Translations under genes and position numbers: made by a program
Shown here: positions 50,841-59,882 of the stretch, piece by piece
Numbering within the stretch: the stretch's first letter is position 1
Layout of the letters: every line of letters starts with the position of its first letter
The notes under the pieces: generated by a model
Database searches by the model: none
What the model was told of the DNA's origin: nothing
Seen by the model: only the letters and a program-made list of their open reading frames with translations
Source: Achromobacter sp. HZ34
Lineage (GTDB): Bacteria > Pseudomonadota > Gammaproteobacteria > Burkholderiales > Burkholderiaceae_B
DNA: 64,000 bases
Assembly: GCF_002209485.1 (NCBI RefSeq)
Contig: NZ_NJIX01000009.1
Location: forward strand, 62,001 to 126,000
Reading direction: 5' to 3'

Positions 50841-51572
50841 TCAGTTGCGTTGATCCGCCGGCTGCGACAGCAGCTTGCGGTACCGGGCGATGCTGTCGCC
50901 CAGGTGCCGTGACATGGCCGCGCGGGCAGCGCCCGGGTCGCGCCGCATGATGGCGGTGAGGATGGCCTCGTGCTCCAACGCGTTGCGGGCCTCGTAGGCT
51001 TCCAGTTCGGCGGGGGTCTTGCCGCCATGCTTGATGTTCAGGTCCAGCATGACGTCGCGCACCGCGGCCTGCAGCAGCGCGGCGAAGTGGGGGTTGTTGG
51101 AGGCGCGCGCGATGGCGATATGGAATTCGTAATCGGCCTTGACCGCGGCGACCATGTCGCGCGACGCCCGGTTGAAGGCGTCGAAAGCCTCGACGATGGC
51201 GCTCAGTTCGGCGGCGGAACGACGCTCCGCCGCCAGTCCACAGGCCTCGATTTCCAGGCCGGCGCGCAGTTCCATGATGTGCAGGGCCCAGCGGGCGTCG
51301 GTGGTGGAGGGCTCCACTACGAAGTCGATGGGTTTTTCGCGGTCTTCCGTCACGAATATGCCGATGCCCGGCTTGCTCACCAGCTGCCCGCTCAGGCGCA
51401 TCGACGCCACGGCTTCGCGCACGACGGTGCGGCTGACCTGGAATTCCTGGCACAGCGCGTGTTCCGAGGGCAGCTTGTCGCCCGCCCGGTAGGTACGGTC
51501 ATCGAGGCGCTTGCTCAGCGCTTCGATGACGACGTCCGTCAGGCGCGAGCGCGGGCGGGAGGGATTTTCCAT
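50841..51572 (-). CDS. GntR-family regulator, FadR subfamily (sugar-acid type)
   Basis: This is 243 residues from the ATG at 51572. The winged helix-turn-helix has the typical GDKLPSEHALCQEFQVSRTVVREAVASM split over about 30-60, and the all-helical FCD ligand domain follows with metal-binding positions (HIMELR..., YEFHIAIA, NALEHEAIL). FadR-type regulators beside KdgD and dioxovalerate dehydrogenase genes usually respond to glucarate, galactarate or a catabolic intermediate. A perfect 7-bp-arm palindrome lies 113 bases before its start, and an 18-bp element is repeated before the two enzyme genes, so it probably represses itself and the pathway. Confidence 0.9.
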   Translation of the reverse strand: MENPSRPRSRLTDVVIEALSKRLDDRTYRAGDKLPSEHALCQEFQVSRTVVREAVASMRLSGQLVSKPGIGIFVTEDREKPIDFVVEPSTTDARWALHIMELRAGLEIEACGLAAERRSAAELSAIVEAFDAFNRASRDMVAAVKADYEFHIAIARASNNPHFAALLQAAVRDVMLDLNIKHGGKTPAELEAYEARNALEHEAILTAIMRRDPGAARAAMSRHLGDSIARYRKLLSQPADQRN

Positions 51573-51684
51573 GGGCGGTGATTCTTCGGCGTCGCAGGCA
51601 GCGGCGCGGGGGGAAGCGTGGGTATTGCGGACGAGGCGTGAAGGCCGGCCGGGCGAAGTACGAGTGAGATGATAACGCCAGTGA

Positions 51685-51702
51685 CTGTATGACAACATAC
51701 AG
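51685..51702. promoter_or_regulatory. Palindromic operator CTGTATG-ACAA-CATACAG
   Basis: The 7-bp arms are perfect with a 4-base spacer, 113 bases before the GntR start codon. The size and symmetry are as expected for a FadR-type dimer. The half-site TGTATG recurs at 52886. Confidence 0.65.
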
Positions 51703-51753
51703 GTCTTCCCGCACATCGGCGCCGATTTGTTTACAGGGTCGGCGCAAACGAAC

Positions 51754-51779
51754 AAAGGCCGTCCCTGGGGACGGCCTTT
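51754..51779 (-). terminator. Probable terminator downstream of kdgD
   Basis: AAAGGCCGTCC and GGACGGCCTTT form an 11-bp perfect stem with loop CTGG. On the minus strand, after the stem, the sequence is T-rich (TTTGTTCGTTTG). It lies about 135 bases after the kdgD stop. Confidence 0.65.
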
Positions 51780-51835
51780 GTGCTACCGCTTCGGTGCTGC
51801 CTGGAGCCGGGTAAAAAACCCGAATCTCATCGAGA

Positions 51836-51912
51836 ACACCGCGGAGCCGGATCCTCCGGTCCGCCGGTGTCGCCCCCTGGGGGGCCGCGCACCGCGCGGT
51901 ACGGGGGGCCCT
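51836..51912. repeat. REP-like cluster of GC-rich extragenic hairpins
   Basis: A 15-bp imperfect stem (51836-51851 with 51855-51870, loop TCC, two bulges) is followed by CCCCC/GGGGG arms (51873-51883 and 51903-51908) that enclose CCGCGC-ACC-GCGCGG (51885-51899). The block sits just after the kdgD stop. It has the look of a repetitive extragenic palindromic element; only one copy occurs in this window. Confidence 0.5.
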
Positions 51913-51913
51913 A

Positions 51914-52828
51914 TCACTGTGCGCCGAGTTTCTTGATCAGGGCGCCCAGCATTTCCTCTTCTTCACCGGTCAGGTCGGTCAGCGGCGCGCGCACCGGGCC
52001 CGCGTCGTGGCCGACCAGCTTGGCGCCGGCCTTGACGATGCTGACGGCGTAGCCGGCCTTGCGGTTGCGGATGTCCAGGTAGGGCAGGAAGAAGTCGTCG
52101 ATCAGCTTGTCGCAGGCAGCGAGGTTGCCGCTGGACAGGGCCTTGTAGAAATCCATCGCCGTCTTGGGGATGAAGTTGAACACGGCCGACGAGTAGACCG
52201 GCACGCCCAGCGCGCGGTAAGCGGCGGCGTAGACTTCAGCAGTGGGCAGGCCGCCCAGGTAGGAGAAACGGTCGCCCATCTTGCGGCGGATCGTCACCAT
52301 GGCTTCGATGTCGCCCACGCCGTCCTTGAAACCGATCAGGTTGGGGCACTTGTCGGCCAGGCGCTGCAGCTGGGCGGCGCCCAGGCGCGAGTTGGCGCGG
52401 TTGTAGACGATGACGCCGATCTTGACGGACTTGCAGACCTGCTCGACGTGAGCGGCGATACCGTCTTGCGACGCTTCGGTCAGGTAGTGCGGCAGCAGCA
52501 GGATGCCCTTGGCGCCTTGGCGCTCGGCTTCCTGGGCGTATTGAATGGCGGTGCGGGTGGGGCCGCCGGCGCCGGCCAGGATGGGTACCTTGCCCTGGCA
52601 GGTTTGCACGGCGGTGCGGACCACGTCCGAATATTCCTGCGGGGCCAGCGAGAAGAACTCGCCCGTGCCGCCGGCGGCGAACAGCGCGGTCGCGCCGTAG
52701 GGGGCCAGCCACTCCAGGCGGGCAGCGTAAGACTTGGCGTTGAAGTCACCGTTCTTGTCGAAGTCGGTAACCGGGAAGGACAGCAGGCCGTCCGAGACGA
52801 TGGTTTTGAGTTCCTGCGGCGTGGTCAT
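51914..52828 (-). CDS. kdgD: 5-dehydro-4-deoxyglucarate dehydratase
   Basis: This 304-residue TIM-barrel enzyme of the DapA/NAL superfamily decarboxylates and dehydrates 5-dehydro-4-deoxy-D-glucarate to 2,5-dioxopentanoate. The Schiff-base lysine is Lys168 ([11 protein letters not shown]), the catalytic Tyr142 is in VIVYNR, and [12 protein letters not shown] (18-29) is the subfamily signature that separates KdgD from DapA. The start is the ATG at 52828; the longer frame to 52882 runs into the operator. The product is the substrate of the dehydrogenase encoded upstream at 52990. The glucarate or galactarate dehydratase that would feed it is not in the window. Confidence 0.92.
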   Translation of the reverse strand: MTTPQELKTIVSDGLLSFPVTDFDKNGDFNAKSYAARLEWLAPYGATALFAAGGTGEFFSLAPQEYSDVVRTAVQTCQGKVPILAGAGGPTRTAIQYAQEAERQGAKGILLLPHYLTEASQDGIAAHVEQVCKSVKIGVIVYNRANSRLGAAQLQRLADKCPNLIGFKDGVGDIEAMVTIRRKMGDRFSYLGGLPTAEVYAAAYRALGVPVYSSAVFNFIPKTAMDFYKALSSGNLAACDKLIDDFFLPYLDIRNRKAGYAVSIVKAGAKLVGHDAGPVRAPLTDLTGEEEEMLGALIKKLGAQ

Positions 52829-52885
52829 GATGGAGTCCGTCTGGAGTAAAGGTGAGAGCCGATCAATACCGTAGTCGGGCACTGA

Positions 52886-52907
52886 TGTATGTCATCGTAC
52901 AACATAC
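52886..52907. promoter_or_regulatory. GntR-type operator upstream of kdgD
   Basis: GTATGTCATCGTACAACA (52887-52904) is identical to 54700-54717. It is preceded by T and followed by TAC, giving TGTATG at one end and CATAC at the other, as in the regulator's own palindrome. It lies 58 bases before the kdgD start codon. Confidence 0.7.
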
Positions 52908-52989
52908 TTGGCTGGATTAAAACCGTTAATTCGTTTGCTCGGGCCAGGCGTCCATTTCCGTTGCGGGAACAGGACGCCTGGGCGGACGC

Positions 52990-54576
52990 TTACTCGGCCG
53001 GAGTCAGCTTGCCGTCCACCAGGCGGGTCAGGCCCAGCGGATTGGCTTGCTTGATCCAGTCAGGCAACAGCGCGTCCGGCAGGTTCTGATAGCTGACGGG
53101 GCGCAGGAAACGGCGGATGGCGGTGGCGCCGACCGAGGTGGTGGCGGCGTTGGACGTGGCGGGGAAGGGGCCGCCATGGACCATGGCATGGCTGACTTCC
53201 ACCCCGGTGGGGTAGCCGTTGGCGAGGATGCGGCCGGCCTTGCGTTCCAGCACCGGCAGCAGCGCGCGGGCGTCGGCTTCATCGGCGGCATCGACGAACA
53301 GGGTGGCCGTCAATTGGCCTTCCAGGTGTTCGGCGACCTTGCGCACTTCAGCGAGATCCTTGCATGCGACGACCAGGGAGGCGGGACCGAAGACTTCCGC
53401 TTCCAGCTCGCGATGGCCCAGGAAGCGTTCGGCATCGGTGCCGAACACCACGGGACCGGCGGCGCTGGCGGCCGGATTCGATGCAGCGCCACGGCCCAGC
53501 GTCTTGACGCAGGCATTGCCGGCCAGGGCGGCTTCGCCCTCGGCATAGGCCGAGAAGATACCCGGCGTGAGCATGGTGGCCGCGCCTTTGGCTTCCACGG
53601 CCTTGGCGGCGGCCTGGCGGAAGCGTTCGAGGTCGGGGCCTTCGATGCCGATCACCAGGCCGGGGTTGGTGCAGAACTGGCCGACGCCCATCACCAGGGA
53701 ATCGACGAAGCCCTGGGCGATGGTGTCGGCGCGAGCCTTCAGCGCGGCCGGCAGCAGGAAGACCGGGTTGATGCTGGACATCTCGGCGTAGACCGGGATG
53801 GGTTCGGGGCGTGCATTGGCCGCGGCCAGCAGGGCCAGGCCGCCTCGGCGCGAGCCGGTGAAGCCGATGGCCTTGACGGCGGGGTGTTCCGCCAGCGCGG
53901 TGCCGATTTCATTGCCGGCGCCGAACAGCAGCGAGAACGTGCCTTCCGGCAGGCCGTGCTTGGCGACGGCTTTCTGGATGGCCAGACCGACCATTTCAGC
54001 GGTGCCCGGGTGGGCGTTGTGCGCCTTGACGATGACCGGGCAACCCGCGGCCAGGGCGGATGCGGTATCGCCGCCGGCCACCGAGAAGGCCAGCGGGAAG
54101 TTGCTGGCGCCGAAGACCACGACCGGGCCCAGCGGCACATTGGCCAGGCGCAGGTCCACGCGCGGCAGGGGCTGGCGTTCCGGTTGGGCGGGGTCGATGG
54201 TGGCGTCCAGGAAGTAGCCGTCGCGCACCACGCGGGCGAACAGGCGCAACTGGCCGACGGTGCGGCCACGCTCACCCTGCAGGCGGGCCAGCGGCAGGCC
54301 GGTTTCCAGGTGGGTGCGTTCGATCAGGGCATCGCCCAGCGCCAGGATGTTCTCGGCGATGGTTTCGAGGAATTGCGCGCGGGTCTCCAGCGGCACGTTG
54401 CGGTAGACATCGAACGCGTCCTGGGCCAGGGCGGCGGCGCGCTGGACGTCGTCACGGGTGCCCGCGGGGAAAGCGGGTTCCAGCTTGACGCCGCGGGCCG
54501 GGTCGATGGCGTGCAGGTCGCGGCCGGTGCCGCGCACGGCCGATGCGCCGATCAACATGGATCCGGTGAGGTTCAT
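52990..54576 (-). CDS. 2,5-dioxovalerate (alpha-ketoglutarate semialdehyde) dehydrogenase
   Basis: This 528-residue NAD(P)-dependent aldehyde dehydrogenase has nucleophile Cys302 (VGQFCTNPG) and Glu265 ([11 protein letters not shown]). Cofactor-binding segments are [12 protein letters not shown] and GFTGSRRGG. The FCTNPG and [23 protein letters not shown] signatures (split here) are those of the long NADP-type ketoglutarate semialdehyde dehydrogenases. It would convert the kdgD product to 2-oxoglutarate. GGAG lies eight bases before the ATG. A 9-bp hairpin (54597-54619) lies in its leader, and the shared operator is at 54700, 124 bases upstream. Confidence 0.9.
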   Translation of the reverse strand: MNLTGSMLIGASAVRGTGRDLHAIDPARGVKLEPAFPAGTRDDVQRAAALAQDAFDVYRNVPLETRAQFLETIAENILALGDALIERTHLETGLPLARLQGERGRTVGQLRLFARVVRDGYFLDATIDPAQPERQPLPRVDLRLANVPLGPVVVFGASNFPLAFSVAGGDTASALAAGCPVIVKAHNAHPGTAEMVGLAIQKAVAKHGLPEGTFSLLFGAGNEIGTALAEHPAVKAIGFTGSRRGGLALLAAANARPEPIPVYAEMSSINPVFLLPAALKARADTIAQGFVDSLVMGVGQFCTNPGLVIGIEGPDLERFRQAAAKAVEAKGAATMLTPGIFSAYAEGEAALAGNACVKTLGRGAASNPAASAAGPVVFGTDAERFLGHRELEAEVFGPASLVVACKDLAEVRKVAEHLEGQLTATLFVDAADEADARALLPVLERKAGRILANGYPTGVEVSHAMVHGGPFPATSNAATTSVGATAIRRFLRPVSYQNLPDALLPDWIKQANPLGLTRLVDGKLTPAE

Positions 54577-54699
54577 GCATATCTCCGAGATAAGCGCGCG
54601 CCGGCGTCAGGCCGGCGCGAGTAGGGGAATGGGGAAGGACGATGCCCGGGGTAGCCGGACCGTTGCGCCAACGGGGCAAGCGCCACGGGTGGCTGCCTC

Positions 54700-54717
54700 G
54701 TATGTCATCGTACAACA
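54700..54717. promoter_or_regulatory. GntR-type operator upstream of the dioxovalerate dehydrogenase gene
   Basis: GTATGTCATCGTACAACA is an 18-base exact repeat of the element before kdgD at 52887. Two exact copies 1.8 kb apart, each before a gene of the same pathway, strongly suggest one regulator. Confidence 0.7.
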
Positions 54718-54738
54718 ATGAATGGCAGCGCTCAATCC

Positions 54739-55992
54739 TCAGAGCAGGAACAGCGCGGCCATGGCGATGCAGGTGGGTACCAGCGCGCCCAGGAACAGGC
54801 CGCCCATGCTGACCGACTCGTCGCGGAAGTTGCCGCGTAGCAGGGACACGCCCGCGGGGTTGGGGGCATTGGCGATGACGGTAAGGCCGCCGCCGGCCAC
54901 GGCGCCGGCGACCAGCATGTACTTGGCCTGGTCGGAAATGCCCTCGATCAGCGAGCCCAGGTAAGTCAGTGCGGCATTGTCGGTGATGGCCGTCAGGGCC
55001 GTGGCGCTGAAGAACAGCACCTTGGGCTCCAGCGCGCTGACGATGGGCTGCAGCCACCATTGCTGCATGCCGCCCAGCACCACCAGGCCCGCCAGGAAGA
55101 AGCCGACCAGCAAGGCCTCGCGGATGATCAGGCGGTCCTGGCTTTGCTGGTACGCCTGGGTGTAGCCGATGAAGAACAGGAACAGGCCCATGAAGATGAT
55201 GGGGTGATGCGCCATCAGCACCACCGCGGCCAGGAAGATAAGGTGCACGACGATGGCCGTGGTGGAGACCGGCCGCGCCGTGGCCTTGCTGGCCGAGGTA
55301 TCGGTCGAACGCAGATGCGCCCGCAGCACCAGGGTCGCCAGGGTGCCGTTGATCACCACCGCCACCGCGGACTTCCAACCGAAATGCTGCAGCATGAATG
55401 CCGTGTCCCAGCCCCAGGTATGGGCCACGATCAGCACAGGCGGCGCGGCGTAGGACGTCAGCGTGCCGCCGATGGAGATGTTTACGAACAGCACGCCCAG
55501 CGCGATGTACTTCAGGCGTTCCGGCATGTGCTTGTGGAACACCTGGGGCGCCAGCATCAGCGCCGCGATGGTCATGGCGGCCGGCTCCGTGATCAGGGAG
55601 CCGAGCAGAGGCACCAGGCTCAGGCACAGCCAGGCCTTGGCGGTGGCAGTGGGCACGGGCAGCCAGCGCGCGATGGTGTCCACGCCGCGCATCACCGCCG
55701 TCAGCACGGGCAGCGAAGCGGCGATGACCATCACCACGAAGACGAAGGCCGGTTCCGTATAGTTGCGTGTTTCCGCGTACTGCAGGGCGTCCGCGCCGCT
55801 GCCGACGATGGCCATGACGATCAGCAGCACACCGGCCCAGAAACCGAAGACCACTTCCACTTCGCCCAGCAGGTGCAGCAGCCCGCTATGACGGCCGTTC
55901 TTGTGTGCCGCCTTGAGGAACAAGGGCGCGCAGAAAGTGTGCAGCAGCGCGACCGCGAACAGCGCGGCCGCGACGTAGTTCATCGTCGGCAC
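54739..55992 (-). CDS. Putative Na+/H+ antiporter-like membrane protein
   Basis: This is a 417-residue inner-membrane protein with about eleven hydrophobic segments. LLHLLGEVEVVFGFWAGVLL, AAMTIAALMLAPQVF, TDNAALTYLGSL and GGGLTVIANAPNPAG are the marks of the pfam07399 group (putative Na+/H+ antiporters within the ion-transporter superfamily), which has a two-repeat NhaB/ArsB-like fold. The second-half sequence ITDNAALTYLGS is a likely ion-site segment. The GTG at 55992 is well placed after AAGGAAA; an ATG nine bases later is an alternative. It is on the same strand as the upstream deacylase operon, 128 bases after it. Confidence 0.8.
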   Translation of the reverse strand: MPTMNYVAAALFAVALLHTFCAPLFLKAAHKNGRHSGLLHLLGEVEVVFGFWAGVLLIVMAIVGSGADALQYAETRNYTEPAFVFVVMVIAASLPVLTAVMRGVDTIARWLPVPTATAKAWLCLSLVPLLGSLITEPAAMTIAALMLAPQVFHKHMPERLKYIALGVLFVNISIGGTLTSYAAPPVLIVAHTWGWDTAFMLQHFGWKSAVAVVINGTLATLVLRAHLRSTDTSASKATARPVSTTAIVVHLIFLAAVVLMAHHPIIFMGLFLFFIGYTQAYQQSQDRLIIREALLVGFFLAGLVVLGGMQQWWLQPIVSALEPKVLFFSATALTAITDNAALTYLGSLIEGISDQAKYMLVAGAVAGGGLTVIANAPNPAGVSLLRGNFRDESVSMGGLFLGALVPTCIAMAALFLL

Positions 55993-56120
55993 TCGGGGAT
56001 TTCCTTTTCTTCCATTCGTGATCCGTCACGAGGCGCGCGGATCGCGCGGCACCGTGCGCATCGTCTCAGAAAGCGGTCAGGAAGTGTACCAGCGGATGTT
56101 TTTACGCTTCGGCCCGTAAT

Positions 56121-57587
56121 TTACGCTTGCCCGGGCCGGACCACCGCGCCCGTGCGCGACCCGGTGCTGGCGCCGTCACGCCAGGCCATGGCGCCGTTGA
56201 CCAGGACGCAGTCTATGCCCTTGGCCTGGCGCGTGGGCGATGACCAGGTGGCGGTGTCGGCGATGGTGGCGGGGTCGAAGATCACGATGTCGGCGTAGTT
56301 GCCGGTCTGCAGCAGGCCCCGTTCGGGCAGGCGGAAATAGCCCGCCGTCATGCCGGTCATCTTGTGCACGGCCTCTTCCAGCGTGAACAGCTGCATTTCA
56401 CGGCAGTAGTAGCCCAGCACGCGCGGGAAGGTGCCCCACAGGCGCGGATGCGGCGCGGGGTCGTGCGGCATGCCGTCCGACCCGATCATGGTGCCGGGAT
56501 AGGCCAGGATGCGTTCGACGTCGCGTTCGTCCATGATGAAGTAGATGGCGCCTGCCGGCTGCAGGGCGTCGACCGCTTCCTCGGCCGTCACGCCCATGTC
56601 CGCGGCAATCTTGTCCAGGTCCCAGCCGGCATATTGCGGCAACGGCTTCGACTTGGTGACGATGACGCGGCTGGACACGGCCAGGCGGTCCTTGCGCAGG
56701 ATGGTCGAGCCGGCGACGTAAGGGTAGGCGTCCAGCCGTACGGGTTGGCGTTCGGCGGCCGCGGCGATGTGGGCCAGGGTCTGCACCGAACGGCCGTGGT
56801 TCTTCGGCCCTATCAGTTTGTGATGCGACACCAGCACGGGCGCTTGGCCGGCGGCGCCCACTGCGAACGCTTCGTCCAGCGCCGCGAAAATCTGGTCGGC
56901 CTCGTCGCGGATGTGGCTGGCATAGATGCCGCCGTGCTCGCGCAGCACCTGCGCCACGCCCATCAATTCTTCCGTGGTGGCCGGCATGGCGGTGGGATAC
57001 GCCGTGCCCGTGGACAGGCCGATGGCGCCGGCCTGCATGGCTTCGCGCAACAGGTCCTGCATGTGGGCGATTTCAGCGTCGTTGGCCGGGCGGTCCAGGT
57101 CGTCCATGGCGGCCGCGCGCAGCGAGGTGTGGCCCACCAGGCAGGCGGCGTTGACCGCTGGAGGATGGCGTTCCAGGTTTTCCAGGTAGGCGGCAAAGGT
57201 GACGAACGGAAAATCCGCCGTGTCCGTGCTCAGCAGATTGATGGGGGCGGGTACTTCCTGGCGCTTGCCGGGCAGCCACGGCGCCTGGCTCAAGCCGCAA
57301 TTGCCGGTCACCACGGTGGTGACACCCTGGCTCAGCTTGGCCGGCATCGCGGGGTCGGTGATCAGGTAGCGATCGTCATGCGTGTGGGAATCGATGAAGC
57401 CGGGCGTCACGGCCTTGCCGGTGGCATCGATCACCAGGTCCGCGGTGCCTGCCGCCAGATCACCGATGGCGACGATGCGCTGGCCGGTGATGGCCAGGTC
57501 CGCCGCGTAACGGGGCGCGCCGGAACCGTCGACCAGCGTGCCGCCGCGAATGAGGATGTCGTAGTGAGTCTGAGTGGGGCTGGGCAT
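56121..57587 (-). CDS. N-acyl-D-amino-acid deacylase (D-aminoacylase-type amidohydrolase)
   Basis: This 488-residue zinc amidohydrolase hydrolyses N-acyl-D-amino acids to free D-amino acids. The metal site starts with His68 and His70 (DSHTHDD); Cys97 in TGNCGLS is the bridging cysteine special to D-aminoacylases. SHHKLIG (His on strand 5) and the later GSDGMPHDPAPHPRLWGTF carry the remaining ligand and catalytic Asp. The length fits D-aminoacylases (about 480-495). The start is the ATG at 57587; a longer frame exists. Neighbouring genes (N-carbamoylase, PLP dehydratase, Bug receptor) fit D-amino-acid derivative catabolism. Confidence 0.92.
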   Translation of the reverse strand: MPSPTQTHYDILIRGGTLVDGSGAPRYAADLAITGQRIVAIGDLAAGTADLVIDATGKAVTPGFIDSHTHDDRYLITDPAMPAKLSQGVTTVVTGNCGLSQAPWLPGKRQEVPAPINLLSTDTADFPFVTFAAYLENLERHPPAVNAACLVGHTSLRAAAMDDLDRPANDAEIAHMQDLLREAMQAGAIGLSTGTAYPTAMPATTEELMGVAQVLREHGGIYASHIRDEADQIFAALDEAFAVGAAGQAPVLVSHHKLIGPKNHGRSVQTLAHIAAAAERQPVRLDAYPYVAGSTILRKDRLAVSSRVIVTKSKPLPQYAGWDLDKIAADMGVTAEEAVDALQPAGAIYFIMDERDVERILAYPGTMIGSDGMPHDPAPHPRLWGTFPRVLGYYCREMQLFTLEEAVHKMTGMTAGYFRLPERGLLQTGNYADIVIFDPATIADTATWSSPTRQAKGIDCVLVNGAMAWRDGASTGSRTGAVVRPGQA

Positions 57588-57700
57588 GAAACTTATCCAG
57601 AAAATGAAGCGCCGTCGGGACCGGGGCTGTAGACAGTCCCTCAAGTCGGCGACGGCGCGGGCGGCATGGAAAGGTCGACGTGGACGTCGCTACCGTTCGA

Positions 57701-58690
57701 TCAGTCGATGTGAACGTCGGCGTCCTTGATCACCTTGGCCCAGACCGGACGTTCTTCATGGGCGATGTCGAACAGGGCCTGGCGCGGCTTGATGATGGGC
57801 ACATAGGCCAGGGTCTTCAGCTTGGCCTGCACTTCCGGCTCGGCCAGCGCCTTGTTGATGGCGGCGTTCAACCAGTCCAGGATCTTGGGGTCGGTACCGG
57901 CGGGTGCCACGTAGCCGGTCCAGGCGACAGCCTTGTAGCCCTTCAGGCCCAGTTCATCCAGGGTCGGCAGGTTGGGCAACAGGGGATCGCGCGTGGCGCC
58001 GGTGACGGCCAGCGGGATGACCTTGCCTTGATCCATGAAGTTGGCGATCGACGAGATGTTGTCGAACACCATGTCGGCTTCGCCGCGCAACACGGCCAGA
58101 TCGGCCTCGACGCCGCCCTTGTAGGGGACGTGCATCATCTTGACGCCGGCCATGGTGCCGAACATCGCCGCGCTCAGGTGGCCCGTGGTGCCGTTGCCGC
58201 CGGAGGAGAACACCAGCTTGCCGGGCTCTTTCTTGCCCAGGGCGATCAGGTCGGCGACCGTCTTCACGCCCAGGGTGGGACGCACCGCCAGCACATTCTG
58301 CACGGAACCGGTCAGGGCCACGGGCGCCAGCTGCTTGTCGGCGTCATAAGGCAGCTTGGAGTACAGCGACTGGTTGATGGCCAGCGTGGCCACGTTGGCG
58401 AAGGCCAGCGTGTAGCCGTCGGCGGGCTGGTTGGCGACGTACTGGGTACCGATGATGCCGGAGGCGCCCACTTTGTTCTGCACGACGAAATTGCCGCCGG
58501 TGTCCTTGCTGATGACCGATGCCAGCAGGCGGGTCACGATGTCCGGCGTGGTGCCCGTGTTGAACGGGACGACGATGGTGACCGGGCGATCGGGGTATTC
58601 GGCGTGCGCGGCGACGGGCAGGGCGGCAGCGGCGACGACGCTACCAGCGGTGAGCAGGCGCGCGGCGCGGCGCATGAAGGATGACGGCAT
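57701..58690 (-). CDS. Bug-family (TTT) periplasmic binding protein
   Basis: This 329-residue protein has a signal peptide (about 1-30, AHA). The Bug signature is YPDRPVTIVVPFNTGTTPDIVTRLLA (described as two parts: YPDRPVTIVVPF and the anion-binding TTPDIVTR). Later, VPYKGG and the C-terminal two-lobed fold are typical. Bug proteins usually bind carboxylates or amides; here the likely ligand is a D-amino-acid derivative, given its neighbours. No TctA/TctB membrane genes are in the window, so it is an orphan receptor, as is common in Bordetella. Confidence 0.92.
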   Translation of the reverse strand: MPSSFMRRAARLLTAGSVVAAAALPVAAHAEYPDRPVTIVVPFNTGTTPDIVTRLLASVISKDTGGNFVVQNKVGASGIIGTQYVANQPADGYTLAFANVATLAINQSLYSKLPYDADKQLAPVALTGSVQNVLAVRPTLGVKTVADLIALGKKEPGKLVFSSGGNGTTGHLSAAMFGTMAGVKMMHVPYKGGVEADLAVLRGEADMVFDNISSIANFMDQGKVIPLAVTGATRDPLLPNLPTLDELGLKGYKAVAWTGYVAPAGTDPKILDWLNAAINKALAEPEVQAKLKTLAYVPIIKPRQALFDIAHEERPVWAKVIKDADVHID

Positions 58691-58844
58691 GATGGATTTC
58701 CTTGGACTGTTATAGAAGTTTTGGGCGGCGCGCCCCCTACGAGTGGCGCGCCTGGACTAACGAAATGTGCTGCGAAAAAAAGGGAATGTCAGGGTTGCTG
58801 CGAAATTCGCGGATATCGATCCAATGAGGGTTTCGATGCGGGTT

Positions 58845-59879
58845 TCAGTTCCCCTCACCGGCGATGCGCGTGAGCAGGGGCAGGTCGATGTTGCCGCCCG
58901 ACAGGACGATGACGCTGTCCTTGCCTTGCGTGGAGATATGGCCCGCCAGCAAGGCCGCCAGCGCTACCGCGCCGCCGGGTTCGACCACCAGGCGCAGTTC
59001 ATCCAGGGCGAAGCGGATGGCCGCCTCGACTTCTTCATCGGTCACGGCGACCGCCGCGTCCAGGCGGCGGCCGTTGATGGCCCAGGGCAGTTCGGCCGGG
59101 ATGGCGGCCATCAGCGCATCGCTCAGCGTTTGCGCGCCCGGGACATTCGGCACGCGCTTGCCTTCGGCCAGCGACTGCACGGTATCGTCATAGCCGGCCG
59201 GTTCGGCCACCACCTGGCGCGCATGCGGCGCCAGGGCTTGCAGGGCCAGGGCGCAGCCTGCCGCCATGCCGCCGCCGCCGCAGGGCGTGGCGAACAGGCC
59301 AAGATTTTGCAGGGCCGCGGGCGGCAGGTCGTGCAGCGCTTCCAGCGCCAACGTGCCTTGCGCGGCCAGCACGTCAGGATGATCGCCGGGCGGTACCAGG
59401 ACGGCGCCGGTTTCTTCCAGCAGCCGCATGCCTATGATTTCGCGGCTTTCACGAGTACGGTCGTACTGCACCACCTGGGCACCGTGGCGGCGGGCTTTTT
59501 CCACCTTGTTGGCGGGTGCATCGACCGGCATGACGATGGTGGCGGGTATGCCCAGGGTGCGCGCGGCCCAGGCGACGGCCTGGCCATGGTTGCCCGTCGA
59601 GTAGGCCACCACGCCGCGGGCACGTTGGGCCGGGTCCAGGTTGAGCAAGGCATTGAAAGCGCCACGGGCCTTGAACGAACCGGTGATTTGCAGGTTCTCC
59701 AGCTTCAGCCAGACCGGTGCGCCCGCCAGTTCGTCCAGCTTGGGCGAACGCAGCAGCGCGGTGCGGCGCACGTAGGGCGCGATGCGGTCGGCGGCGGCCA
59801 GCACGTCTTCATAGCCCGGCACGCGCAGGGTGCCCAGCATTTCATGCTCGATGGTGGAGGGTAGGGGCGTCAGGTTCAT
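58845..59879 (-). CDS. PLP-dependent threonine/serine dehydratase-like enzyme
   Basis: This is a 344-residue fold-type II PLP enzyme. The PLP lysine is Lys70 (TGSFKARGAFN), and the phosphate-binding loop is GGGGMAAGC. STGNHGQAVAW matches the serine/threonine dehydratase and racemase group. There is no ACT domain, so it is the catabolic type. It starts three bases after the N-carbamoylase stop, so the pair is coupled; its natural substrate may be a D- or L-hydroxy-amino acid released by the operon's hydrolases. D-threonine dehydratase or serine racemase activity is an alternative. Confidence 0.85.
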   Translation of the reverse strand: MNLTPLPSTIEHEMLGTLRVPGYEDVLAAADRIAPYVRRTALLRSPKLDELAGAPVWLKLENLQITGSFKARGAFNALLNLDPAQRARGVVAYSTGNHGQAVAWAARTLGIPATIVMPVDAPANKVEKARRHGAQVVQYDRTRESREIIGMRLLEETGAVLVPPGDHPDVLAAQGTLALEALHDLPPAALQNLGLFATPCGGGGMAAGCALALQALAPHARQVVAEPAGYDDTVQSLAEGKRVPNVPGAQTLSDALMAAIPAELPWAINGRRLDAAVAVTDEEVEAAIRFALDELRLVVEPGGAVALAALLAGHISTQGKDSVIVLSGGNIDLPLLTRIAGEGN

Positions 59880-59882
59880 GAT

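Larger units (their letters stand above)
51573..51913. other. 341-base intergenic region between GntR gene and kdgD: operator, terminator and REP-like hairpins
   Basis: No gene is visible. From left to right it holds the GntR leader, the palindrome at 51685-51702, a symmetric terminator-like hairpin at 51754-51779, a short CGGGT/ACCCG hairpin near 51807-51821, and a dense hairpin cluster at 51836-51912. Confidence 0.8.

Noticed and set aside
57609-57658. Inverted repeat between the Bug gene and the deacylase gene as an operator
   Set aside because: The 9-bp arms are 32 bases apart and lie inside a transcript, so a simple intercistronic RNA hairpin is more likely. There is not enough evidence for a regulatory call.
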